Positions 17,106-24,339 are shown, numbered from the stretch's first letter. The stretch is DNA of 64,000 nucleotides from a bacterium (GCA_024231905.1 JAAEQC010000157.1:1-64000); one strand, 5' to 3'. Numbers and translations are program-made. Notes: generated by a model not told the origin, from the letters alone.

Positions 17106-17318
17106 ATGAGCCTCTTCGACCAGATCACCGTCAACGTCTACACCGGCGCCATCTCCTACCCAAAGCTCGAGGGCTTCGAGCTGGACATGGAGGAGGTCTA
17201 CCGGGTGGCCCGGCTCATGGGCGACCACTGCTCCGCGGAGATGGCTTTCAAGCACGCCATCCACCAGCAGCTCGCGGCCTTCCGCGGCCTGGCCACCCTG
17301 CGGGCAAAGGCCGGCTGA
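17106..17318 (+). CDS. small hypothetical protein after structured leader
   Basis: The 70-residue protein starts MSLFDQITVNVYTGAISYPK and has a helical C-terminal half. AAGGAGA at the end of the structured leader repeat serves as the ribosome-binding site. Translation may therefore depend on folding of that leader. No known family. Confidence 0.6.
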   Translation: MSLFDQITVNVYTGAISYPKLEGFELDMEEVYRVARLMGDHCSAEMAFKHAIHQQLAAFRGLATLRAKAG

Positions 17319-17340
17319 GAAAAAGAATCAGATTAAGGGC

Positions 17341-17368
17341 TTGCAATCATCGCACATTGGTTTATATT
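17341..17368 (+). promoter_or_regulatory. repeated early-type promoter, copy 3
   Basis: TTGCAA, 16 bases, TATATT. The sequence between TTGCAA and GGTTTATA is identical to copy 2. The duplication extends downstream through the first codons of the following gene, so copies 2 and 3 arose from a recent segmental duplication. Confidence 0.65.
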
Positions 17369-17413
17369 TAGATCATGAACGCAGCCAAAAACACCAACCG
17401 AACGGAGCGCAGC

Positions 17414-17623
17414 ATGGCCACAAAGAAAACCAACGGAACCAACAACGCCCGCATCCGCCACACCGAGCTCCGGAAAGAGATTGAGACCCAGATCAGCCGG
17501 ATCCAGGGCTGCCTCAACGCCAACCCCGGCGCGGACTGGGCGGACGTCGGCGACCTGGCGCAGGTACTCGAGGACGTAAAAAACGCGGCCAACTTCATCA
17601 ACGGCACCAACGACGAGGACTAG
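17414..17623 (+). CDS. chimeric paralogue: 5' end of the 16780 gene, body of the 15340 gene
   Basis: The 69-residue protein begins MATKKTNGT like the 16780 gene, but its body (ADWADVGDLAQVLEDV, AANFINGT) matches the 15340 gene. This mosaic suggests recombination between the two promoter-linked genes. GGAG lies 7 bases before the ATG. It is acidic at the C-terminus. Function unknown. Confidence 0.6.
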   Translation: MATKKTNGTNNARIRHTELRKEIETQISRIQGCLNANPGADWADVGDLAQVLEDVKNAANFINGTNDED

Positions 17624-17632
17624 GAGAGCACC

Positions 17633-17833
17633 ATGACCACCACCAAGACAAAATGGAAACGCAACACCAAGGGCGAGTACGCATCGAGCGACGGGCGGTG
17701 GATTATCCGGCAGCCCGGACCGAATTGGGCCTGGCGCCTGCTCCGGGTCGGCGACAGGGACGGGAAGATCATCGCCGCCGACAGGTGCCTGGCCGAGGTA
17801 AAGCGCCGCGCTGAGAAAATCCAGCTGACCTAG
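17633..17833 (+). CDS. small basic hypothetical protein
   Basis: The 66-residue protein (MTTTKTKWKRNTKGEYAS) has a beta-rich, Trp-containing centre (DGRWIIRQPGPNWAWRLLR) like small phage proteins that bind nucleic acid or host proteins, but there is no clear family. GGAGAG lies 6 bases upstream. Its stop codon is the first triplet of leader repeat copy B. Confidence 0.55.
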   Translation: MTTTKTKWKRNTKGEYASSDGRWIIRQPGPNWAWRLLRVGDRDGKIIAADRCLAEVKRRAEKIQLT

Positions 17834-17909
17834 CCAGCCGCCGGGCGCGGAGGACGCCCGCCGGCTCGACACCGGCGCCCGGGATCACGAAACCCAAAAG
17901 GAGAACAGA
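17831..17909 (+). repeat. structured leader repeat, copy B
   Basis: This is nearly identical to copy A (17026-17105), including the 5-bp stem with CTCGACA loop at 17860-17876 and the AAAAGGAGAA end. The last bases after the outer stem read ATCACGA rather than ATCACCA. It begins with the TAG stop of the gene before it and ends one base before the ATG at 17911. Confidence 0.6.
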
Positions 17910-17910
17910 A

Positions 17911-18108
17911 ATGGATACCAAGAACCTGGCAAGACAATCTGACGAGCACAACGTTGCCGCCCTCGAGGCCCTCGGCAAGAACGAGTTCACCCTGGCAAAG
18001 CATCACAGCGAGGCTGCCTGCGCGCTTAGCAGGCTCGTCCTTTTTCTCGACAACAACCCCTACTACGATCCCGTAACCGGCGAGATATCCGAGACCGCCA
18101 ACCGCTAA
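17911..18108 (+). CDS. small hypothetical protein after structured leader
   Basis: The 65-residue protein (MDTKNLARQSDEHNVA...) is helical with a C-terminal NNPYYDPVTGE stretch. It is expressed from leader repeat copy B, with AAGGAGAA as the ribosome-binding site. No family is recognised. Confidence 0.55.
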   Translation: MDTKNLARQSDEHNVAALEALGKNEFTLAKHHSEAACALSRLVLFLDNNPYYDPVTGEISETANR

Positions 18109-18118
18109 GGAGAGCACC

Positions 18119-18412
18119 ATGAACCGGACAAAAAAAGAAGCCAAGACCTACCGCGCGGACCTCAACAAGAGCCTGCTCCACCACATTCGCCGGGCGCAGG
18201 CCCTGGGTCAAAGGATCGACGGCGCTGGCGCCTCGCTGGCCAAGGCGACGGCTGCCGAGGACTGGGATCGCTGCCGCGAGCTCAGCCGGGAGATCCAAAG
18301 CGACGCGGTCAGCCACCGAGTCGACACGGCAAACATCATCACCGCCGAACGCAAGCTCGCGGAGTTGGACCGCGAAGAGGCGGCGGAGCGGGTGGCGGAG
18401 GCGGCGCGATGA
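18119..18412 (+). CDS. helical/coiled-coil hypothetical protein
   Basis: The 97-residue protein (MNRTKKEAKTYRADLNK...) is strongly charged and helical throughout, ending in REEAAERVAEAAR, likely a coiled coil. AAGGAGAG precedes the ATG. It overlaps the following gene by 4 bases (ATGA). Function unknown. Confidence 0.6.
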   Translation: MNRTKKEAKTYRADLNKSLLHHIRRAQALGQRIDGAGASLAKATAAEDWDRCRELSREIQSDAVSHRVDTANIITAERKLAELDREEAAERVAEAAR

Positions 18413-18840
18413 GCACCAACGACCTCCAAAAGCGCTGGGACAACGCCCGCACCGACCCGAAGCACTCCGCCGCCCTCGAGGCCGGCGACCGCGCCGAGGC
18501 CCAGGCCGCCATCGCGGCCGAGGAGAAGATGGCAGCCAAAGAGGCCGCCCGCCGACGGGCGGAAACTATCATCGAGCAGCTCGGCGGCCTGGGCCGCCTG
18601 CAGGCCATGACCGGAGCCAAGGGCTTCGCCTACGACGAGCACAACCTCTCCTTCAAATTCCCCAACCGCCGGGGGCCCAACTACTGCAAAGTCACCCTCG
18701 AGATTGACGACACCTACACGATGCTCTTCGGGCGGATCCGGAAGAACATCCTCACGCAGCGCCGACAGCTGGTTGGCGTCTACGGCGAAGACTTGATCCC
18801 CGCATTTGAAGACAAAACCGGCCTGCGCCTGAGCCTCTGA
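18409..18840 (+). CDS. hypothetical protein, helical N-terminus and globular C-terminus
   Basis: The 143-residue protein has an Ala/Glu-rich helical first half, then a globular part with GAKGFAYDEHNLSFKFPNRR and a C-terminal GVYGEDLIPAFEDKTG. The start overlaps the previous stop (ATGA). No motif is known to me; early-region expression is inferred. Confidence 0.55.
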   Translation: MSTNDLQKRWDNARTDPKHSAALEAGDRAEAQAAIAAEEKMAAKEAARRRAETIIEQLGGLGRLQAMTGAKGFAYDEHNLSFKFPNRRGPNYCKVTLEIDDTYTMLFGRIRKNILTQRRQLVGVYGEDLIPAFEDKTGLRLSL

Positions 18841-18850
18841 GGAAAAGACC

Positions 18851-19225
18851 ATGAGAGCCAAAGACCCTGAAACCGGCGAGACCCACGACGTCAACCTCGA
18901 CTACGATCTGCTCGAGCAGATGCAGGACCACCTAGCCAACACCCCGCCCGATCAAATGAACCGCAATCGGATTCTGAAAGCGGGCATAAAAGTGCATGTG
19001 GATGGCGGATGCCCCTTTGATTTCAATCCTCGAGACGGAGCGTACCTCGAGCTGGTCGTCGCGCACTTCTTGGGCTGGAGTCTTTGCGCTTGGTGTGGGG
19101 AAAAGCTGGAGTCGGAGAAAGGCTCTGCAGGGATATCCCACGGGGTCTGCGCGGACTGCGAGGCCAAGATGGAAGTCAACGCCGACGCGCTTTTCGATTC
19201 AGAAGCCCGGGATAAGGCTGAGTAG
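18851..19225 (+). CDS. possible zinc-ribbon hypothetical protein, end of plus block
   Basis: The 124-residue protein has two CxxC pairs in its C-terminal half (CAWCGEKL and VCADCEAK, about residues 79-109), a zinc-ribbon-like layout. AGGAAAAGACC precedes the ATG. It is the last plus-strand gene, and its 3' end overlaps the convergent response-regulator gene by 27 bases. A small hairpin at 19250-19267 could end the plus-strand transcript, but it lacks a U-tract. Confidence 0.6.
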   Translation: MRAKDPETGETHDVNLDYDLLEQMQDHLANTPPDQMNRNRILKAGIKVHVDGGCPFDFNPRDGAYLELVVAHFLGWSLCAWCGEKLESEKGSAGISHGVCADCEAKMEVNADALFDSEARDKAE

Positions 19226-19687
19226 GGCGTCCGTCATCACCATCAAGCTTTCCTGCTTCCGCAGGAAGCCAGACATCAACCCGCCCCTCCTCACCGCTTT
19301 CGCGCTGCTCCCTGACATCATCACGCGCACCACATCTGGCCACCGTTTCTGAACGATCCGAAGGAATGCCGCACCATCCATTACTGGCATGTGGAAGTCG
19401 GTCACGACCAGCTGCACAGGGTCGCGCGCGAGGATCTTGATGGCCGCCGCTGCACTCGGCACCGCGACCGAGCGGCAGAGCTCAGACGCCTGAAGGTGAG
19501 CACGAAGACCATCGCGGAAGTCTCGGTCGTCGTCGACCACCAGCACCAGCGGTCGGAGCAACCCTTCGAGCGTATCGCTCGCACGGCTCTTGAGCTGGGT
19601 CATCCTGCGCGTCTCGCGAATCTCCTTGACCGCGTTCGGGGCGAGCGCCGACAGCAGATTTATTTTCCCTGTTACGCTGTGCTCCAC
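19199..19687 (-). CDS. orphan response-regulator receiver domain protein
   Basis: The 162-residue protein is a CheY-like receiver. The acidic pocket is VVDDD (50-54), the phospho-acceptor is Asp97 in VVTDFHMPVMDG, the switch Ser is in MMSGS (125), and the conserved Lys is 144 (FLRKQES). Residues 1-45 form an extra N-terminal extension, and no output domain follows. It starts with GTG preceded by CGGAGGA. Such proteins receive phosphate from a sensor kinase; no kinase is visible in the window, so it may tap a host two-component pathway. It lies 1 base after the neighbouring membrane protein gene and converges with the plus block. Confidence 0.8.
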   Translation of the reverse strand: MEHSVTGKINLLSALAPNAVKEIRETRRMTQLKSRASDTLEGLLRPLVLVVDDDRDFRDGLRAHLQASELCRSVAVPSAAAAIKILARDPVQLVVTDFHMPVMDGAAFLRIVQKRWPDVVRVMMSGSSAKAVRRGGLMSGFLRKQESLMVMTDALLSLIPGF

Positions 19688-19688
19688 T

Positions 19689-20024
19689 TTATCCTCCGTG
19701 CTTCGACAGAAGGTCTTTTATGAGACCCTCGAGGCGCCCATCAGCCTCGCGGCGAAGTTGGTCGACTTCCTTGCGCGAGGTTTCCAGGCTATTAAAAAGC
19801 TCCTTGCTCAAAAACCTGGCGTCGCATTCGGAGACCCGAGCCTTTAGCTCGGCGGCCAGTGAAGCTTGCGCTTTTTTGATTTCGGCGAGGGCCTTGGAGT
19901 GGACTGTTTTCATCTCGGTGATCACCGCAGCGTTGCGCGCGAGTTCGCGCTTGACGATGAATCCGACCAGACCAAAGATGACCGTCGTTGCCACTGAAAC
20001 TGCTATGGGGATCCAAGGGGACAT
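19689..20024 (-). CDS. membrane-anchored coiled-coil protein (DUF2730-like outline)
   Basis: The 111-residue protein has one N-terminal transmembrane segment (about residues 3-24, IPIAVSVATTVIFGLVGFIV) followed by a long charged coiled coil. This outline resembles DUF2730-type phage proteins and some spanin or holin-associated proteins. It sits between the large terminase and the receiver gene. A role in lysis or membrane attachment is possible but unproven. Confidence 0.6.
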   Translation of the reverse strand: MSPWIPIAVSVATTVIFGLVGFIVKRELARNAAVITEMKTVHSKALAEIKKAQASLAAELKARVSECDARFLSKELFNSLETSRKEVDQLRREADGRLEGLIKDLLSKHGG

Positions 20025-20027
20025 GGG

Positions 20028-21833
20028 TTATCCAATCAGGGTGACAGACATACAGTCGTCGGCCCGGGCCGGCCGAGCGACCAGGCTCATCCCGGCGTTG
20101 ACTCCGTCCGGGCCGACCTCGATGGAACATGGGTGTTTGATTGCGCAGTAGCGAGCCAGGTGGGCGAAGGCGTCCGCGATGTCCTTGGTGGGGTATGTCC
20201 CCCACTCGAGCAGCTCGGAGAGCAGGTCGCCGCGCATGATGCCCGCCAGCCCGGCCGTCGGGTTGAGTTCGGGAGCGAACGTGATCTGGCCGTTGGCAAG
20301 GCGCGGCGTCGTCGACTCCAGGCGCTCGTCTTTCGAGTGGCCCCCCTTGGTCTTTGTGGGCATCCCAAAGAGAGGGATCGACGTGTTCTCAATGAGCTCC
20401 TCGATCAGCGAAATGCCGCCGCCGCCGCGCTCAATGATAACCAGGGAAAACTGGTGCTCGATATAGAGATCGATGATCAGCTTCACCCGGGCGGGGAACT
20501 TCTCCTTGACATGGAATGCGTCCCAGATCCGAAGGTGCCCGTTCTCTGGGTTCACGGCGCCGATGACGATGCCAGTCCACGCGGCCTGCTGGCCCTGGGA
20601 CTCGGCGGTGTCCACGCTCATATACCAGATCCAATCGTCGCCGGGCTCCTCGGTGTACTCGCGGATCCACTTCGGGTCGATCTTCAGCTCACCCTCGGAC
20701 ATCGGCTTGTTGGAAAAACCGCGAGCGAACTTCCGCGGGCCCAGCTCCCGACGCCTGCGGATCAGGTTTCGAGTCGTCCAGGGGCCGCATTGGCACCGTG
20801 GTCCATTCACCGCGGACTCAGGCTCTGGGTCCGGTTTGATCTCCGGCGTGCGCTCGGGCTCTGGCTCGGGATCCGGCGCTGCCTCATCCTCGGCCTCTGG
20901 CTTGGCACCTTCATCCACCTCGACCTCCATCGGGTCGTCCGGTGAGGTATCCGTCGGCACCAGGTGGATTTTGCACCGGGGATCCCATCCCCAGAGAGGG
21001 TAGGTGGCGGAGTGCTCGCGGCCATCCGGAACCCGAACAAAGCACCCCATCTCCTTGGTGATCTCGTACCACGCCACCGCCCACTCGCTGTTGGCCATGA
21101 GATCGTGGGTCAAGGCGGCCTGGTGCCAGAGCGTGGCGATGTACCAGATCTGCCCTCCGTCGCCGCCGAGGAGGTTCACCCAGTCATCCCAGGCGTCCTT
21201 GATCTGCTGGCGGACCTTCGGGAGGGTGATCGAGTTGCGGCGGTCGACGACGTCGTCCGCCAGGAGGATGGTGGCGCGGTCGCCGGAGGCGCTGCTCGTG
21301 ATACCCAGGGCCTCGATGGACGGGTCGGCCATGCGCGCGCTGCGCTGAACCGTGACCTGGTGCTTGTTGGCCTCGGATGCCTCCTCCAATCTCATGTGCG
21401 GGAAGACGTCGTGGAGGCGCTTGTTGTCCCGCATGTGAGCCCGGATCATCGAGAGGCGTTTCACCGCCTTGGCGTCCGACTGCGAGATGATCTTGATCAG
21501 GTGGTTCGCGTCGCTTCCGAGCTCATAAAGGGCCCGGGCGATGCACTGACTGGTTTTTCCGTGTGACCGCGGGGCAATAATCAGGAGCCGCGAGTGGATC
21601 GTCATCAGCGCCTGCCATTGCTTGTGCATCCACCCTTGCACGAATGGCCGCTGCTCCTTGGTTTTTTTGTTGTAGTGCTCGAAGCAGTATTCGATGAAGG
21701 CGTTGACGTCGCGGCGGGCCTCTTCGATGTGCTCGTTTTTACGAGCGAGCGCGTCCGCAAAGTATGGCGCGGGCGCCGTCGGAACAGAGATGTCCGATTT
21801 GCCGTGGAGGCGGCTGGATCGAGCCCGGGGCAT
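20028..21833 (-). CDS. terL: terminase large subunit
   Basis: The 601-residue protein has an ATPase domain with Walker A APRSHGKT (87-94) and Walker B ILLADD (189-194). A C-terminal RNase-H-like nuclease carries SVDTAES (406-412) and a late acidic AD in KDIADAFAHLARY. It cuts and packages DNA through the portal. A Pro/Glu-rich insert with CQCG (about 305-350) separates the two domains and is unusual. The N-terminus overlaps a GTG-started small ORF by 95 bases, so the true start could be slightly downstream. The terminase lies outside the contiguous head operon, beyond the plus-strand block. Confidence 0.85.
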   Translation of the reverse strand: MPRARSSRLHGKSDISVPTAPAPYFADALARKNEHIEEARRDVNAFIEYCFEHYNKKTKEQRPFVQGWMHKQWQALMTIHSRLLIIAPRSHGKTSQCIARALYELGSDANHLIKIISQSDAKAVKRLSMIRAHMRDNKRLHDVFPHMRLEEASEANKHQVTVQRSARMADPSIEALGITSSASGDRATILLADDVVDRRNSITLPKVRQQIKDAWDDWVNLLGGDGGQIWYIATLWHQAALTHDLMANSEWAVAWYEITKEMGCFVRVPDGREHSATYPLWGWDPRCKIHLVPTDTSPDDPMEVEVDEGAKPEAEDEAAPDPEPEPERTPEIKPDPEPESAVNGPRCQCGPWTTRNLIRRRRELGPRKFARGFSNKPMSEGELKIDPKWIREYTEEPGDDWIWYMSVDTAESQGQQAAWTGIVIGAVNPENGHLRIWDAFHVKEKFPARVKLIIDLYIEHQFSLVIIERGGGGISLIEELIENTSIPLFGMPTKTKGGHSKDERLESTTPRLANGQITFAPELNPTAGLAGIMRGDLLSELLEWGTYPTKDIADAFAHLARYCAIKHPCSIEVGPDGVNAGMSLVARPARADDCMSVTLIG

Positions 21834-22032
21834 TTGCTGAGGATATCACGTTTTCTGGGACGCTGGATAGCCACTCCTCTGCCACTCGCTGAACAGAGGT
21901 CCAGCCAATGGCGCCCTGAAGCACGGGGATCGCCGCCACCGCGACCAAGGCGGCACCACGGGCCCGGTGTCCGGCCACCGTGTGGGCCACGGCGGCGGTC
22001 AATGCGGAGCGTATATGGTCGGCGGGGGTCAC
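21739..22032 (-). CDS. possible small hydrophobic protein overlapping terL start
   Basis: A GTG at 22032 overlaps the stop of the upstream gene as GTGA. It opens a 97-residue frame starting MTPADHIRSALTAAV with a hydrophobic stretch (GAALVAVAAIPVLQGAIGW). The last 95 bases run into the terminase gene in another frame. The overlap with its upstream neighbour argues for a real gene and the composition of its C-terminus argues against, so I rate it uncertain. Confidence 0.35.
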   Translation of the reverse strand: MTPADHIRSALTAAVAHTVAGHRARGAALVAVAAIPVLQGAIGWTSVQRVAEEWLSSVPENVISSANAPGSIQPPPRQIGHLCSDGARAILCGRARS

Positions 22033-22349
22033 TTTGTGTCCGGGGCCAGGGCGCCGTACAGCGCCTCTGGTAGCTCTATCACATCGAATCCCGCCGCCCG
22101 GATGGCCTCCCACAGCGAACCGTTGGCCGCGTCGTGGCCTTCTGCCAGCTCCGTGAACGCCTGGGCCGCCTCTGCCGACCAGGGCCCGTGTTGGCCAACG
22201 AGGGCCCCGCCGAGGGGCTTGCCTTCCGCCAGCATCTGCAGGATGGTGGCGAGGCGGGTTTTGGTGGCCGCAAGGCGGGCCTCCAGCTTCTCTAGCTCAG
22301 CCAGCTCATCAGCTGCCGCGGTTGGCTCAGGCGCTTGCTCATCTGCCAT
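22029..22349 (-). CDS. coiled-coil hypothetical protein upstream of terL
   Basis: The 106-residue protein starts MADEQAPEPTAAADELAELEKLEARLAATK, a clear coiled coil, followed by a globular C-terminus. GGAGGAAG lies just before the ATG. Its position before terL could suggest a small terminase or packaging accessory, but it lacks a helix-turn-helix I can see. Confidence 0.6.
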   Translation of the reverse strand: MADEQAPEPTAAADELAELEKLEARLAATKTRLATILQMLAEGKPLGGALVGQHGPWSAEAAQAFTELAEGHDAANGSLWEAIRAAGFDVIELPEALYGALAPDTK

Positions 22350-22518
22350 CTTCTTCCTCCAAACGCTCCACGGAGACCAGCTCCGCGTTGCCGTTGTGCG
22401 CGTCCGCCAGGGCGCGCTTTGCGAGCTCAATCACTCGCTCTCTCGACTGCCCGGACCGGATCCAGGTGAATTCCAGGGATCCAACCGAGTAGACAATCCT
22501 GAACTGGTAAAAAGACAT
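22339..22518 (-). CDS. small hypothetical protein
   Basis: The 59-residue protein (MSFYQFRIVYSVGSLEFTWI...) has a beta-rich start and ends ERLEEEDGR. The last codons overlap the next gene by 11 bases and contain its GGAGGAAG ribosome-binding site. No family is recognised. Confidence 0.55.
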   Translation of the reverse strand: MSFYQFRIVYSVGSLEFTWIRSGQSRERVIELAKRALADAHNGNAELVSVERLEEEDGR

Positions 22519-22548
22519 CGCTCGAGTATGAGATGGGGACGGATGCTG

Positions 22549-22869
22549 TCAACCGTCATGAACGACGGCCTCCCACCCGCACCCGCAGCATTTCGCCGCC
22601 GTGGTCCAGCCGGCGCGGCCGACCTGGAACCTGTCGCCGCCGCATTGCCTGCAGACCAGCTTCTCGAGTGGTTTCGGGCCGCGGGTTTTTTCGTCGTAGG
22701 ACGCGATGTGAAACGTGTGGTCGGCCACGTATTTCATCCACCGAGCATCGCGCTCGAGATCGGTGTCATCGTCGTCGCAGCCTGGATCATCGAACTCTGG
22801 CTCAGCAATGAACTGGCCGCGGGGATGCCAGGCGTGCGCGTGGTAGTCGTTGCAGCGGTGGCACTTCAT
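22549..22869 (-). CDS. zinc-ribbon-like protein
   Basis: The 106-residue protein starts MKCHRCNDYHAHAW and has further Cys pairs CRQCGG and CCGCGW near the C-terminus, with an acidic DDPGCDDDDTDLE centre. It probably binds one or two zinc ions and may bind nucleic acid. Its ATG overlaps the upstream stop by 4 bases. It is one of several MKC-starting small Cys proteins in this operon. Confidence 0.6.
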   Translation of the reverse strand: MKCHRCNDYHAHAWHPRGQFIAEPEFDDPGCDDDDTDLERDARWMKYVADHTFHIASYDEKTRGPKPLEKLVCRQCGGDRFQVGRAGWTTAAKCCGCGWEAVVHDG

Positions 22870-23135
22870 TTCGTGCCCAACACCTCTGCCATCTGCGCCC
22901 GAGCTTCCGCGCGAGTCAGTTGGCGGCGGCGCACCGCCAGGCGGAAGACATCCATCGCCAGCGCCAGCATGTCGGCGCCGGGGATCTTGTGCTTGGCGAT
23001 CACCTTGGCGATGGCGTCCATGTAGGAGTGCCCGCCGCTCACTTTATTGAGCGCCCGGCGCACCATGATCCGGCGGCGATGACGGGGGATTGTTAGCTTG
23101 GATTTTCTAGTCGTCGTGACCGTCTTGCTCTGCAT
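22866..23135 (-). CDS. basic helical hypothetical protein
   Basis: The 89-residue protein has a very basic N-terminus (TRKSKLTIPRHRRRIMVRR) and a helical C-terminus (LTRAEARAQMAEVLG). AAGGAGAG precedes the ATG, which lies within the end of the preceding gene (29-base overlap). DNA binding is plausible from charge only. Confidence 0.55.
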   Translation of the reverse strand: MQSKTVTTTRKSKLTIPRHRRRIMVRRALNKVSGGHSYMDAIAKVIAKHKIPGADMLALAMDVFRLAVRRRQLTRAEARAQMAEVLGTK

Positions 23136-23538
23136 CTCTTCTCTCCTTCTCGATGGCGTCGCGCTCGGACTGCGGGACGCTCGGGTGGTTCGGGTCTAGT
23201 GCTTTGTTTTTGTGGTGCTCAAGGACGATGCCGCCCTGCTCGACAATGATGTCGACGCAACCTGGATCGCCGTTGCTCGATGAACGAACCCGGATCGCCG
23301 GCGGCGCATGTTGCTCCTGCTCTTGCTCGTCCTCGGAGTGCGGCGGCTCCGCGCGCCCGGTGAGTTCGTAGAGAGCGTCAGTCAGGCCAGCGAGGTCGAA
23401 TTGCTTCGAGCAACACCCGAAGTCGCCCTCGCAGCCCGGGGTGCGAAGGACCCAGCCCGAGACTCGTAGTTCGTCGGGAGCGCGCCCGTGCTCCTCCCAG
23501 AAGTCCAAGAAGCGGGTGATCTCAGAGTCGATGCTCAT
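23107..23538 (-). CDS. acidic hypothetical protein with Cys cluster
   Basis: The 143-residue protein has CEGDFGCC (about residues 36-43) near its N-terminus, a Glu/Gln-rich linker, and an acidic end DAEQDGHDD. It starts with ATG one base before the following gene's stop region, in a tight operon. No family is recognised. Confidence 0.55.
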   Translation of the reverse strand: MSIDSEITRFLDFWEEHGRAPDELRVSGWVLRTPGCEGDFGCCSKQFDLAGLTDALYELTGRAEPPHSEDEQEQEQHAPPAIRVRSSSNGDPGCVDIIVEQGGIVLEHHKNKALDPNHPSVPQSERDAIEKERRDAEQDGHDD

Positions 23539-23715
23539 CTAGTGCTCCGTTCCCTCGTCGATATCGACTCGGCCGACAAACCGATCTCCGTCCGGAGTCG
23601 TTATCAACTGGTGGGTGGTGACCCGGACCTTGCCTTCGCCCCGCTCCACCTTGGTGATCTGCTCTATCTCCGTCCCTTCGGGCGGGGTTTGCCAGTAGTC
23701 TTCGTTGCTGCTCAT
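23539..23715 (-). CDS. small acidic hypothetical protein
   Basis: The 58-residue protein (MSSNEDYWQTPPEGTEIEQI...) has a short beta-like VRVTTHQLITTPDGDRF segment. Its ATG overlaps the preceding stop as ATGA, and AGGAAAG lies upstream. Longer frames here are shadows. Function unknown. Confidence 0.55.
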   Translation of the reverse strand: MSSNEDYWQTPPEGTEIEQITKVERGEGKVRVTTHQLITTPDGDRFVGRVDIDEGTEH

Positions 23716-23942
23716 TCGTCTTTCCTTTCGGGTGGCTCGTATTGGATCGCGTAGTGCTCCGGAACGCCGTTCTTCCAGGTGACCGCCCAGAAGGCCCGGG
23801 AGCCTGCCCGGACTCGCTGAAGGTTGGTCTTCGTCACGGTCGCCCGGACTACCCGACCAGCGACCGAATACACCGTGGCTATGTTCCACCCCTTCGTATC
23901 CAGGTAGACCTGACCCGGGCGAACAACGAGCGGCCTTTTCAC
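23712..23942 (-). CDS. small beta-rich hypothetical protein
   Basis: The 76-residue protein starts at a GTG that overlaps the upstream stop (GTGA) and reads MKRPLVVRPGQVYLDTKGWN. It is beta-rich, with a basic centre VRATVTKTNLQRVRAGSR, a composition seen in small SH3-like phage proteins. No firm family. Confidence 0.55.
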   Translation of the reverse strand: MKRPLVVRPGQVYLDTKGWNIATVYSVAGRVVRATVTKTNLQRVRAGSRAFWAVTWKNGVPEHYAIQYEPPERKDE

Positions 23943-24154
23943 CGTCGCCCCCAGATGCGGCGGTGGAAAAGACTGAGAGCGGCGCTGGTGGTTGCCCGGG
24001 CGGCGGATCCCTCGAGGACGAGCACCTCTTTCGGCAGAGCGAACGCGCCGAAAACCCTGTCGTAGTGGGCGCGGATCTTCTCGCGGGTCTCCGGGTCCAT
24101 GCGGTGGTCCGTGGCGAGGTCGTCCGCGATGATGATGCTCTCCCGGGCGGTCAT
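23939..24154 (-). CDS. small helical hypothetical protein
   Basis: The 71-residue protein (MTARESIIIADDLATDHRMD...) contains REKIRAHYDRVFGAFALPKE and a basic end FHRRIWGRR. The ATG overlaps the previous gene stop by 4 bases, and its own stop overlaps the next GTG. Nothing recognisable. Confidence 0.5.
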   Translation of the reverse strand: MTARESIIIADDLATDHRMDPETREKIRAHYDRVFGAFALPKEVLVLEGSAARATTSAALSLFHRRIWGRR

Positions 24155-24339
24155 GATTTTCCTGACGCGCGCTGGCGGCTGATGTAACCGACGCGGTCGT
24201 AGGGCGCACCGACCGCCTTGTGGATGAGCCAAGCGGCGGCCAGCGCAGGCAGGAGAAAAAAAACGAGGCCCTGGCGCTTTCTCAGTTTGTAGGGTGGCTC
24301 GTCGTCCTTCGCGTAGTAGGGGTGCTGCTGGTGGCTCAT
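24151..24339 (-). CDS. small single-pass membrane protein
   Basis: The 62-residue protein has a charged N-terminus (MSHQQHPYYAKDDEPPYKLRK) then a membrane segment LVFFLLPALAAAWLIHKAV and a short basic tail. This predicts an inner-membrane protein with its N-terminus in the cytoplasm. It overlaps both neighbours by 4 bases. Function unknown. Confidence 0.55.
   Translation of the reverse strand: MSHQQHPYYAKDDEPPYKLRKRQGLVFFLLPALAAAWLIHKAVGAPYDRVGYISRQRASGKS

Noticed and set aside
19250..19267. Terminator for the plus-strand block
   Set aside because: A 7-bp stem with TTCC loop exists, but there is no U-tract and the sequence encodes the conserved Lys region of the receiver protein, so I do not list it as a feature.
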